A stretch of DNA of 64,000 nt, taken from positions 6,076,001 to 6,140,000 of the forward strand of contig QCXZ01000064.1 of NCBI GenBank assembly GCA_025024175.1. Reading direction: 5' to 3'. The notes beneath the pieces were generated by a model. That model saw only the letters and a program-made list of their open reading frames with translations. It was not told the origin of the DNA and searched no databases. Made by a program: the position numbers and the translations under genes. Source of the stretch: Rhyzopertha dominica. Taxonomy: Eukaryota; Arthropoda; Insecta; Coleoptera; Bostrichidae. Positions 1-10,986 of this stretch are shown here, in pieces. The stretch's first letter is position 1. Every line of letters starts with the position of its first letter.

Positions 1-859
1 GGGCATTCAATTGTTCCACGCCTGCCAATCCAGTGAAGAGTAAATCTATGATTTAACCAATTTCGCACATTAATGGCGTAATGCGGTGGGGCTCCATCAT
101 GTTGGTAAAACAATTCGTATTCATCCAACATTGGATTTCCTTCAGGGTCACGTTGGTTTTCTAATTGCTCTGTGATTAAAGGATCAATAACGTTATCAAG
201 TAACTCTAAATACATTCCCCCATTTAGCGTCCCATCAATGAAAATTGGACCTACAATTGCGTTGCCAAGTATTCCAGCCCAGACGTTCAGCTTCTGAGGA
301 ACTTGTGTATGACCTTCTCGAAAAATATAAGGATCTTCGTCACTCCAGTACCTGACGTTATGTTTATTTACAGAGCCGTTCAAAAAAATGTGCATTCATC
401 ACTGAAGCAGATATTTTTTATTAGATTTGGATTTACTATAATCTTTTCTGTCATAATTTCGCAAAATTGCAGTCTTTTATCGAAGTCATCTTCGCCGAGT
501 TCCTGGAGAGTTTTCATCTTATAGGGATGGAATTTGTGCAGTTTTGTAACTTTTCTTACAGATGAATAAGAAAGTCCAGTGGCTGTAGAAATATTACGCA
601 AAGAGCTAGTTGGATCCATTGCAAAATGACCAAGTACTTCAAATTGGGCCATTTCATCAACGACTCTATTCCCTGCCCTTTTTTTGTTTACTACAGATCC
701 AGTGTCTTGAAATTTCTGCACGAGATCGAGAATGTACCTAGCGTCAACATTTTTATCGGGGTGCCGTTCGTTAAACACCCTTGCTGACGCACGAGCACAG
801 CTATGCTCAGCACCGTAAATAAAAATTATTTCTACCCTTTCGGCAGTTGAATAAACCAT
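1..859 (-). pseudogene. Mariner-type transposase of copy A, frameshifted
   Basis: The reading starts MVYSTAERVEIIF and has a paired helix-turn-helix region ([18 protein letters not shown], then [18 protein letters not shown]). The first catalytic aspartate is in CFSDECTFF. Just after it a T run near 385-391 is one base short of what the following LNGS reading needs, which breaks the frame. Past the break the reverse strand resumes a DDE-type transposase with NVWAGILGN and YQHDGAPPHY. The C-terminus lies off the window. This copy keeps the first catalytic Asp that copy B has lost. As it stands it would not make a full enzyme. Confidence 0.8.
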
Positions 860-1486
860 TATCACTTGAACTCTCACTTTAAAATTTCACGCGATTTATA
901 AAAAGGAATGTGAACAACAAGATGGTCGCGCCAAAGAAGTAGCCAAAAAGTTGAAACAAAAAATTGGAAACACAAAGTAGATAATTATTTAGCCAATTCA
1001 GTATAAACTGTCGATTTGCAATATCAAGTAATGTCGAAAGAAAATTTTAAGTATTTTTGACATTTTGCTTAGGTGTAACAATTATTTTTTAAAAAGTTTT
1101 TTTAGGCTTAAGTAAGGACAATTTTTATTATAACTGCAAGACAATAAATTTTGTTAAAAAAGTCCAAAATATTCCATTTTATAAGCCACTTGCTACAATG
1201 CACTTTTTGACCCACTACCCCGTCAATGGGTAAAAAATAGTAAAACTAATTACATGGCAAGACTCCTTGTGTAATAAGCTTTTAAATGATGTATCGCAAG
1301 ATGTGTAGTTTCATTTAAAATTTTTGAAGGGGTATCTACCCCGCTAAGAGGGTAAGCGCTATCCATTAAAAAGTTATCTCAAAAGTTGTCCCCCTGCAAA
1401 CAAAAGTTTATCTGTTTTTGCAGAATTTTAAATTTTTCCTCTATTTAAAGTTATTTAAGGTGTGAAGTTTTCAAAAAATCACCCTG
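1..1486 (-). mobile_element. Mariner-superfamily transposon, copy A, cut by the window start
   Basis: The outer end is CCCTG followed by TA at 1487-1488. A long terminal repeat runs inward from there (about 1200-1486). It matches, inverted, both ends of copy B at 10987-13221. The transposase reads on the minus strand from an ATG near 859 towards base 1. The other terminus lies outside the window. Copies A and B share their transposase text closely, so the family was recently active, but each copy has its own lesions. Confidence 0.85.
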
Positions 1487-2444
1487 TATGTATAAACACT
1501 GTGTAACTTGGGAATATAGCTAGTTACAATATGTCCTCTTGGTCACTATCCAATCCAGGCTTTAAATTTATCTACGTAGAAATTACAGGCTTTTACTCGT
1601 CGTTGTAAAAATGATTCAAGTATGTTCTTTCTTCTAACGAAATATTATGTACGTTGAAAGACAAACAAGTAAAATCTTCCAGACAGCTTGTGCAAAGTCG
1701 CCAAATATTTAAAACACCTTCGATTTCTTGGGCAAATCCATTGTGAAAATGTAAATTTATGTAAAAATACCTCGTGTTTGCAATCTATACTCACATCAAC
1801 GACAGGTAATTAAAAAGTATTGCCGTTTTCAATTAGCAAGACCAGTAAAAACGAGTACTTATGAGGGCTGTACTGCTTCTAAAATGCTGCACATTTTTTA
1901 CGAATGTCAAAAAGATTCTTTGACTGTGACCAAAACACTAAAGAGTAACGAAAAATACCGGAATCTGCCCAAGATTCTTGCTTTACCTTCTGGCACATCG
2001 TTTCTGGCGAAAAAATGAAATCATGACCTTTTAACAAAGGCTATAAACCTTGCAATTTTTAAGGCCATCCGGGTCTTAAAACCGACTATCAGTACTCGTA
2101 AACATTTTACGTCGCAAGCCAGGGAGGAAAACTTTAAAAAGCAACGACCTGCAAACAGAGTCCGAGGTACGTCCGGCAAAAAAGCACACCGTTCGCCGTT
2201 TTTTTTTTCGGCCACAGCGGGATCTCAAGGAAACATATTACCACACAGCGAACGGTCTCGTTACGAAGAGCATGATCTACAGTGGCTCTCAAGGACACGG
2301 CGCCGTTGGTCATTCACACTTGGACGACCTTCCAAGTACATCAAAATTTACATCGGATGCAAACACGGTCACGGCTCTTGCTACAGGTTGTGTTTTATGT
2401 GGAGTCATTTGATGGTGGAGGTTTAAACTCATTTTTTATACAAC
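1487..2444. other. No gene seen; Src42A first-intron DNA
   Basis: No ORF with recognisable protein character and no clean repeat boundary was found. The stretch at 2050-2330 is richer in GC than its surroundings and has a T run at 2200. The short reverse ORF there (64 codons) matches nothing I recognise. Confidence 0.4.
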
Positions 2445-2553
2445 AAACTTACTAAATAATAATAATAATAATAGGACTTTATTTAAACATACTATTGGGA
2501 GAAGTCTATAGCGTAGCTATTCCACTCAACCCAAAATAAAATATAAACTTAGT

Positions 2554-5286
2554 TCAATATGAGAAATAAACAAACCAAAAACATAAACAACTGTAGCACC
2601 ATGCTTCGACTATAATTACAAGATAATGACTTAACCTATACATCATTTGTTTTTCCAAACTTTCCACAGAGCATATTTTAGTAAACAAATCAAAGTGTTC
2701 ATAATAACATTTTATAGCATTATAAGTAAAAGACCGCGTGTATAGGGAGGTTCGGAAGCTAGGCATTGATAAATGATTGACATATATAAGAGATAAATCA
2801 GTGCAAAGCAAGTTGCGACGACTATGAAACTTATCACGCAAGTATTTTGACGAAGAGGATCGAAAGACACGTAACAAGAAAGTTGCAAGGCGGTAATGAG
2901 AAAGTTGATAAATTTTTAACCATTTAAGTTGCTGTATATACTTACTGATATGAGCATACTTTTTTAGTCCAAATATGAATCTGCAGCAGTTATTCTGCAC
3001 CTTTTGAAGCCTGTATTTATTAACGGCATCAAGACAAGGAAAATATACCGTAAAACAACAAAGTAAGTGAGGGATTACCAGAGATTCGCATATTTTTTTT
3101 TCTAAGTTTAAAGTTGAGAATAAGATGATTAGAGTACAAGAGCTTAAAACATTTTTTAATAACAGAAGTGAAAGGCGACATTTTTTTCCCTTGTTTAATT
3201 TTATTCTAATAAGTAGATTTACTTTTATTAATATCCATTTTATTTTATTTTCGTTATTGATTTATACCCATATTGACTTAAAGTTCGATTATAAGATTAT
3301 TTTGACTATATGTTTATTAAGTCGAGAATGAACCGACAGTTCAGATGAGTTATGTTTTGTTTACAAGAAAGAAACCTCTGGGCGAGACCCTTTGCGGAGC
3401 AGGGCGACATTACGACATTAGTATGAGTAGGGTCTGGAATGTGTTAGTTGGTTAATTCTTAATGGTGATTGTTCCTTTGTTTTGTGGCTGGATCAGAGAT
3501 AATGGACAATTGGAATATTACCGGATTAAAAGTACCAAAGTCGTGAGTACTGAAATGTATTTTGATTGTTGTCTCTTTGAGAGATTCAAAGGGTAGCATT
3601 TTTGTTGTTGAAAGTCCTGACGTCAAGTTTTTATGTTGCTACCAAACTGGGACAGTTTTTGAGACTGTTGTATGATTCTAGTATCTGGGTGCCCTGCCAG
3701 CAACGGGGGAACCGATGGTATTTGGTATACCGTCGGTCCAGTTAATGTCCGATACTCAAATCGACAACTGGTGTGCCTGGGGTTAAGGATAACCCCTTGA
3801 CGCATCGCAGTGTATGACCCTCGATGTTGATCTCAGAATGGGCACTTCTGAGGAGACCTTGTGATGGTCAGAAACTCACATGCATGCGCTATCGCTTGCC
3901 GATGCGGCTGCTTGGTAGAATAGTTAGTAGTTGTTGAAAACTATTGTTTTTGTTTAATAACCTAGGAAATTAGGCCAAAGGTGGAAATAAGAAGAGGGGG
4001 GCCCAGGCGAGAAAACACTTTGTGACTAGCCTGGGGGCATCGTTGCCCCCCGGTGAGTTATCTAAATTTGGTTGTGCAATTCAGTACAGTAAAAGAATGT
4101 TCTGTTTGTTTCCGGTGTTTACTGAGTGAACGAATACTCCATTTGGTCCATAAAAAGCCACTGATTGATTAATTTCTGGATGTCATGAACGAGGTGGAGG
4201 GAGTGTATTGGATTTCTTTGTTTTGGTATGTTATTTACTGGTATTCTTATGCAAATACGTCCCATGTTTATTTAATTAACAGCAATTAATTATTTATTAA
4301 ACAACGAACATTTATTACCCCTTATAGAAGACACGTGATTTTTAAAACGAAGATCTATAATTAAACCAAGACTTTTGATCCTTTGATATACAGGCAGTTG
4401 ATTATGGTCCACGTGTACATTAATATCATCCTTCACAAAACATTTTTGTGACGATTTCGACGCGAAGTATACTACAGAACACTTATTGCTGTTCAACTTT
4501 AAGTTAATGTTACTAGAACATTCACTAATGTTGCCCAGGTCCTCATTCATTTCTAAGCATGCTCTCTCTATGTTCTGTGGGTTGAAATGGTGTAAAAGGT
4601 AAGTATCGTCAGCGGCTTCGAGAGTAAATAAGCGATGTAAATTAAAAACAGAATTGGTCCCAGGATAGATCCTTGAGGGACTCCCAACGTCACTCTGCCG
4701 ACATCAGACATTTCGCCACCCAACAAGACTCGCTGGCACCTATTGAGCAAATAAATCTGAAAAAATTAACAGAAACCTCATCAAAACCGTAGTAAGTCAA
4801 TTTACTACAACGCAACACACGATCCACTGTATCAAAAGCTTTCGAAAAATCCAATGAGACCAAAAGACTTGCCCTGCCAGCATCGAGGGATCCAATGCAC
4901 TCGTCCACCAAATTAGTCAACGCAGTTGTTGTACTGTAATGAGTACGAAAACCTGACTGGTATTCGGGTATTATTTAAGCTTCAGGAACATAATGATATA
5001 TTTGTTTATGAAGAAACTTTTCACATACCTTAGACAACACAGGCAAGATGCTGGTTGGTCTCAAATCGGATACAGATTTAATTTCATCAGTTTTAGACAA
5101 AGGTCGTATTAAAGCGAGCTTCCACTCATCGGGATAATAACTGTGCTCGAAACAACAATTGATAATGTGAGCAACGTAGTTGCAATTAACAGGGAAACAG
5201 AATTTCAACGTCTTAGAAGAAACGCCGTCGTGTCCAACTGCATCTTCAGGGGAAATTAATTTTAATATAAAATTTAGTATTTTCAT
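2554..5286 (-). pseudogene. Non-LTR reverse transcriptase, broken
   Basis: In order on the minus strand: an N-terminal RT block with AVGHDGVSSKTLKF, YYPDEWKLALIRPL and DLRPTSILPVLSKVCEK (4975-5286); then LVSLDFSKAFDTVDR (4690-4920); then GVPQGSILGPILFLIYI (4568-4750); then the thumb region SLGLIIDLRFKNHV (4290-4550). After the insertion come YFPCLDAVNKYRLQKVQNN and CCRFIFGLKKY (2554-3120). Several frameshifts separate the pieces. The catalytic YxDD box is not intact: the matching position reads roughly EAADDTYLL. Family motifs are clear; activity is excluded. Confidence 0.8.
3122..4285. mobile_element. About 1.2-kb insertion of unknown type inside the RT pseudogene
   Basis: The RT reading stops near 4290 and resumes near 3120 with little coding text missing, so this block was inserted into the retroelement. 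It is GC-richer at 3380-4060 than its surroundings. It contains a small hairpin at 4030-4054 (GGGGGCATCGTTGCCCCC). I found no terminal inverted repeats and no recognisable ORF. It could be a fragment of another retroelement or a nonautonomous element. Confidence 0.5.
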
Positions 5287-5400
5287 TAAAAAGTTTTCTA
5301 TTAAATTGTTTTACTTCATTGGGACAGTTATTGGATGGGGAAAATACCGACATAAAGTAGTCATTTATTTCATTAGCAGAGTATGATGATATGATTCAGG

Positions 5401-5709
5401 ACTTCCCACCTAGCTTGATGTGTAAGTAATTTAGAGTTTAATGTCTAATGATAATCCTTAGAAATGTGACATTGTCGTTTGTTCAGTTTCAAAACTGGAT
5501 ATGTCAATCAATGGGCATCTAGCATTTTAGATTTGATAGAAAGGAGGAATTATAAATTAACCTTCTGATATCAAGCCCTCCAAGAATCCCATCTTATATT
5601 TTAGCATCACTGAGCCCAACAAGTTTATTCTCAAGAAACTGACAGTCCATTCTTAGGATTAAACACATATTCTTCTTGTAAAATTTAAATTAAGCTCATA
5701 ATATTTATA
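5401..5709. other. Spacer without recognisable features
   Basis: AT-rich sequence between the non-LTR relic and the next transposon. It may include 5' remains of the retroelement, but I see no motif. Confidence 0.35.
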
Positions 5710-7472
5710 CAGGGTCGCTACAAAGAATGGAACCAGCAGGATATTTCAGGTAATGTTCGACCGATTTTTCTGAAATTGTGCATGGGCCTATGGGTAACTA
5801 AAATCCATTTTCAGGAATTTTTTCAACTCCGTGTCAGCTCTCGTTTCCGAGATATGGGCGCAAGTTGATATATTTTTTAATGGGAAATGGGGTTTTTAAA
5901 TGAAAAGGGGGGTCAAAGGCACATCATTAAAAAGGATATTTTCCTGATTTCAAAAATCTATCACACTTGTACAATTTATTGTGTAAATACAATAATTGAG
6001 CCTCAAAAAAACGAAAAGAATAAAAAAATGTTATCGCTAAAATGGGCAAAAAAAGCCAGATGTTACCATTTTTCCTTGACTGGTGATAATTACCGTCTAG
6101 TCTGATCAATAGTTTATTGCGAATCAGGTACCTTAAAAATAAAAAAGAAAAACATGATTCCGTGAAAAATACTGTATTTTGTCAGATTTTCATTACATAA
6201 GATGCTCAAACTGTTCCCCATTTACTTCCTAGCAGTAATGCAGCCTTGAGTAAAAATTTTATAATGTTCTTTGTAGCATATTTGGTCGTAAGTTCTGAAT
6301 TTCTGCCCTGATTCGCCCCATNAAACCTTCTGCATTATGTGGCCGGTCAGCATAAATACGATTTTTCAGGGAAAAATCAAGCGGCGTCAGATCAGGGGAA
6401 CGTGGTGGGCATTCTATCGCTCCGCGCCTACCAGTCCATCTGTCTGGAAATATCGCATTTAAATATTCACGAACGCGCAGCATTTTCACGATTAGGGAGC
6501 AGGCGAATAAGTTCTGGTACAATGTGTTAGTAAGAGCTGTAAATACTTGACCGCATTCAAATTTCTCTCGATGAAAATAGCCCCAATAATGTGCTCACCG
6601 ATAATACCACACCAGACATCCATTTTCTGAGAGTGTTGTGTGTGGACTTGTTCCATCCAATTATGTCTATTCATATTACCATTGAGGCAGAAAGTCGCTT
6701 CATCAGAAAATATAATCCAATTTAAAATGTTTCTATCTTCATCTATCATGTTCATAGCAGTTTTGCAAAAGTCTATCCTACGATCGAAATCATCTTCGCT
6801 CAGTTCTTGTAATAAGTGAATTTTGTATGGATGAAACTTCTGAACAGAGCACGTTATTGTACGGAACACTTTGGATTCTCTGGCACATCTAAAAGGACAT
6901 TCAAGCTACTTTCCTCACTCGTAGCAACCTTTGGGCGTCCTGGTTTTTGACGATTTGTAACACCGCCGGTTTCGTCAAAACTTTGCAATGTTTTAATAAC
7001 TGTTGATCTGGCAATTGGTTCACGATCTTCATGAATTGCATTGTAGAGTGCAACTACTTCCGAATAACTTCGCCTTGTATCTCCACAACCAATCAACATC
7101 AAAATTTCGATGCAACATATTCAGTTACCTGAGGCATTGCGATTGCAGGTAATAATATGAATAAAAATTATCACCAGTCACGAGGAAAATGGAGACACCT
7201 GGAGTTGTTGTTCTTACTTAGTGATAACGAATGTGGTTTTTATCCCGAAGTTTTTTTGCAAGACCCAAGTTTGTTATCACACTTTTCTCAACTCAGAAGC
7301 AATAAATTGTACATTTTTGAAATCAGGAAAAATATCCTTTTCAATGAAGTGTCTTGTGACCCCCCTTCTCATTTAAAAAAGTGCAAGTTGTGCCCATATC
7401 TGGGAAACGAGAGCTGACACGAAGTTGAACAGAACCGGAAATATCATGCTGGTTCCATACTTTGTATATTTG
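5710..7472 (-). mobile_element. Second mariner-like family with long inverted repeats
   Basis: The left end reads CAGGGTCGCTACAAAG after TA. The right end carries the inverted match GGTTCCATACTTTGTA. Similarity between the ends continues inward for roughly 300-400 bp: for example the TTTCCTGATTTCAAAAATCTA block near 5939 is mirrored near 7310-7340, including the gggggTca/tgaccccc stretch. The element is about 1.76 kb with a degenerate transposase on the minus strand and an N at 6322. It differs in sequence from copies A and B. Confidence 0.8.
6259..7102 (-). pseudogene. Mariner-like transposase, degenerate
   Basis: The reverse strand reads SYSEVVALYNAIHEDREP and STVIKTLQSFDETGGV (helix-turn-helix region) and then RQKPGRPKV, a GRPR-like hook. 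Next come KFHPYKIHLLQELSEDDF and WIIFSDEATFCLNGN with the first catalytic Asp, DVWCGIIGEHIIGAIF, and finally PRSPDLTPLDFSL with the last catalytic Asp. The segment with the second Asp (the HDGA-type box) is damaged: a frame change lies between 6490 and 6520. A stop also follows the N-terminal part near 7100. The pieces are in the correct order and the copy is dead. Confidence 0.8.
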
Positions 7473-9380
7473 TAAAGTATACAAGGGTCCAGTAGCATTG
7501 AGTCAGGCGTCTATAGCTCATACACGAATGAAATTATAAATTTTGTTTATACACAGGCTTATACTACATATGACGTATTTAAGGAAATATTTTCACATGT
7601 ACAGGATGACTAAAATACATGTGGTAACATTAAGGCTAACTTTTTTTTAATAAAACACCCCATGCTTTTTTGTATGTTTAGGTTCCTCTTATTGTTTCAT
7701 TAGCTTCACTAACTTATCAGTAATAAATTAAAAACTAAAAGAAATTATTTAGCAGTACCAAAAAAACTATTAAGAAAAACTGACAATCGCTTTTTAATCA
7801 TTATATGGTATATGATGGTCATTGAGAGAGGTTGGAATAAAAATATTTTTGTATCTCTTATACAGTATTCAAAATTTTATTCTAAATATAACACATTTAA
7901 AACCCATTTTTCTCGAGTATTTAGGAAACCCCTGTATATTATTTTATAGTGTAAAAGCAAATAATTTTACTTCCACATCCAATGGATGGGAAATAGGTAG
8001 TGTATCGTGAAAAGAATTCAAAAATTTTTATTTGCTCAATTACTTTAAAATGCTCGAAAACGTCCAAAAACAAAATATGAGCAAAAAAAAGGTTTCTGTC
8101 TTTGTAAAGTATTGTAGATGATTAGAACAAAGAGATGCAAACAATTACAAAAAGGGCTTGTTAGAATACTTATGTAAATGATATGTTCTGTAAATTTAAA
8201 AACCTGAAGTTCTACTGCTATTGTATGTTTAATAGCTTTTCAATTTCTTAAAAAACAAATATATGTGTCACCCATTTCAATTACAATGTGTATTAAGAAT
8301 TATTCCAATCTCTAGAAGAGTCAAGTTTTTCTAAACGAGATCAGAAAGAATACTTCAACACGTCATGTTTAGTAATAAAGACTCAGATAAAGACTATATA
8401 AAAAATTATACCAAAATAAATAATTAAAACTGTCAACAGGGAGGTATTTTCTTTTTAAATATTCTGCAGAAACTCTTTTTGATTAATTATGTCGCTTTTT
8501 TTTAATATGTCTGTATTAAATTACTAATACAAGCTTTCCTTGAAGTAAACATTTGTGTGTATTTCAGCCTACTGGGTATACTGCAATTCTCGCGCGATTG
8601 TCTGGAGAGTTGCCTACTATCAAGGCGCTCATGATAGCAATTTTTTTACAAGTAGGAACAAATGTCCTCGAAAGCTGATAATATTGTGCATCGCCGACAA
8701 AAAGTGCTTTCTCTCGTTATTCCACGGAACGTTCTTTATTAAACTAAAGACGCGGGCGTAATGCAAGGTTAATTTTTTTCGTCTAATAAAAATGCATAAT
8801 GTGTGAACGCACGATTAGTATGCAAAAACTGGTCGGGCTGCTGGCATTCACGGAAAAGAATTGTGAAGTAGTTTCGTTATTATCGCGCGCGTTTGATATG
8901 ACGCATTTTATCAGCGTTACTCGACCTAAAAATGGATCTGCGAGTACATTTCGTTATTTTTTTATTTTTATTTATGCTACGTTTTCCTTATTTCATAATC
9001 TCTTAAGAGAACGACCATATAAAAAGAGCAATTATTGTGAAACTTTTAACGACTGTACTCCAAGGGCATTTTATCGGTTGTTTAAACAAATAAATACCAT
9101 ACAAATCTCTATTCAATTAAAGAAATCGTTTAAATCGTTTGTTTTCGTCAAAAAATCACTTTGTAATTACTTTATTCTCAAATCTTTGCTTGCGTAAAAA
9201 TGCGCTCTGGATGATCAATGAGGTGTTTTTCCGCGCGAATTTTAGGTTTTATTTTATATCGTTGCACTCTTGTTATGGATTCCAATCAAGAAAAGGAGGT
9301 TTACCGCAATTGCAATAAAACTAAAGTACGCTAGTCGAACATACGCTATTCCATAAAAGGAACACAATCCAACCTATCTA
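7473..9380. other. No gene seen; a less AT-rich block at 8560-9250
   Basis: Src42A intron DNA. Most is AT-rich. The stretch 8560-9250 stands out with several CpGs (cgcgcgcgtttg near 8886, gacgcgggcgtaat near 8750) and holds a 132-codon open frame (8799-9197). That frame resembles no known protein and has a basic, hydrophobic-poor composition. The block could be a regulatory element or a small first exon, but nothing decides it. Confidence 0.3.
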
Positions 9381-9399
9381 AATGACATTATTATACACA

Positions 9400-9900
9400 G
9401 GTTGTTGCAAATTAGTAGGTCATCCCGTTAACCCTAAATTGTTGAGGCCAATTTAAAAAAAAACTCTTCATTTAAAAAATAGAGGGTGTCAAAGTTGAAA
9501 TTTAAAATCGTTTTTTTACGATATAATCACACAGTTTTGGAGGTATCGAATTGAAATTTGGTACGAGTTTGTAGTATTTACATCTAAGTGCAGCCCTAAA
9601 TTTCTGTTAACATCATTGGATTGGTAATGGGGGTCCAGTAGCTTGCCCGCTACGCTCGCCGGATTTGAACCCCTTAGATTTTTATCTGAGGGGTCATATG
9701 AAGCAGCAGGTTTATCAGGTGGAGATTACCAATCGCGAGCAATTAATACAAATAATAATAAATGTAAGCCATGTAATAAATAACTATCCAAATTTTGTAC
9801 AGCGCATAACACGGTCTATAGTTCGGAGATGTGAAGCAGTGAAGCTTGTATTCTAGAGGAAAGTGGTTATTTTGAGCAGTTTTTATAATTTATAGTCAGA
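9400..9900 (+). mobile_element. Mariner-family C-terminal fragment
   Basis: The plus strand encodes ARSPDLNPLDFYLRGHMK followed by a helical tail ending QRITRSIVRRCEAV (9640-9853). This is the last catalytic Asp region of a mariner-superfamily transposase and its C-terminus. The upstream catalytic domains are absent. The AT-rich 9400-9620 stretch before it (runs of A and T, GGTCATCCCG) may be terminal-repeat sequence joined by an internal deletion. Confidence 0.65.
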
Positions 9901-10085
9901 CTTTTATTAAAAATGTTTTAAGCAAATTAAATAAATGAAGATAATTAAAATGCTTGTAACTTCTAAAGTAAAAGAAAAAGGACATATGTTCATACAACAT
10001 TTTTAACTTAGAATATCATTATTCATCTGTTCAAGTTTCGCATAGAGCTTATAGATTACTCTGTGTTACGATAAGCATTGCTATT

Positions 10086-10680
10086 TTGCGGCAACTTTAT
10101 ACTCATGACGACAAATCGAATGATAATAACAAAATTACGTCTATGTCATGTCACCTGCGTCAAAACAATCTGTGGACAGCTATTTCGGTTTATAAAGCTA
10201 TAGTCCCAACGCAGACACCATGGCATAGATCTGGCTTTCCTTATATACGCCAAGGTAGGCGATACGTATACGAGAATTATAAATATGATATGTTGTTTTT
10301 ATTAGGTATCCGGCAGATGGGGGCAATAATAAGCAAGGCAAGTGATGCTAATGTTTATATTCGGACCTTAAATTAGTGGCCCTTCTTCAGAACAACTGAA
10401 GGACAAAGAAAAACCAGTATGATAACAACATTCATAAATAACAATACAGAACTTACAGCAAAAAGCCAGTAAAAAGATGCACAATAGTTCTCAATCATCG
10501 GGCAGGATATTACTTTTTTACATTGAAGACAAGGGAGCAAACATGACACTATGCCATCTAAAGCTTGAATTCGCCGGCAAAAACAGGGGCGTTAGCGAGT
10601 CGTTTGTTCGGCATCCTTAGTGGAGTTATTCGTAAAAAAAATATATCAAATAATTCAACAATCGACAATTTCCATAAACG
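10086..10680. other. Uncharacterised stretch of the Src42A intron
   Basis: Open frames exist (10086-10376) but the text is not protein-like and no repeat ends are visible. I assign nothing here. Confidence 0.3.
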
Positions 10681-10686
10681 CCCTGG

Positions 10687-10881
10687 ATGCATGAATCATT
10701 TATAGAAACCCTGTATAATATACATAACAATTTTTGGATGATTAATCCTTCATCAGAAATTGAGGAAGCGCGAAGTCTCGATTTAACCCCATCGCATTTT
10801 TCCTCTGGGATCAATTTTTCTACCACGCGTTCTATATGCGAATCAATAAGTAAGGTGGCACAAATTATGAAGCACGATTAA
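10687..10881 (+). pseudogene. Short mariner-type C-terminal scrap
   Basis: The plus strand reads RSLDLTPSHF and, one frame over, FFLWDQFFYHAFYM. Together these recall the SPDLTPLDFFLWG box around the last catalytic Asp of mariner-superfamily transposases. It is short and frameshifted, with no ends visible. Assignment rests on this one motif. Confidence 0.4.
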
Positions 10882-10986
10882 ATTTCTTAAACTTAGGTTG
10901 TTTAACAAAAACGGTGTTTTCTTTTATTGTCAACATATCTCGACGCATTCGATGTTTAAAGTTACCGATCTACAATGTTTGCTATA

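Larger units (their letters stand above)
2445..5400 (-). mobile_element. Degenerate non-LTR retrotransposon with ATT-repeat tail
   Basis: On the minus strand the element ends in AATAAAGTCC followed by a run of ATT units (2455-2476), a typical non-LTR 3' tail. Reverse transcriptase pieces precede it at 2554-3120 and 4290-5286, in the correct order. The two halves are separated by about 1.17 kb of unrelated DNA. The 5' end is not defined and no endonuclease ORF was found, so this is a 5'-truncated, interrupted, dead copy in the Src42A intron. The clade is probably Jockey-like, judged only from the C-terminal text. Confidence 0.75.

Noticed and set aside
4020..4060. GC-rich hairpin as a transcription terminator
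   Set aside because: Bacterial-style terminators are not expected in an insect genome; treated as part of the unknown insertion.
8799..9197. 132-codon ORF in the Src42A intron
   Set aside because: No domain, no splice or promoter context, and composition follows local base content; kept only as a note on the less AT-rich block.
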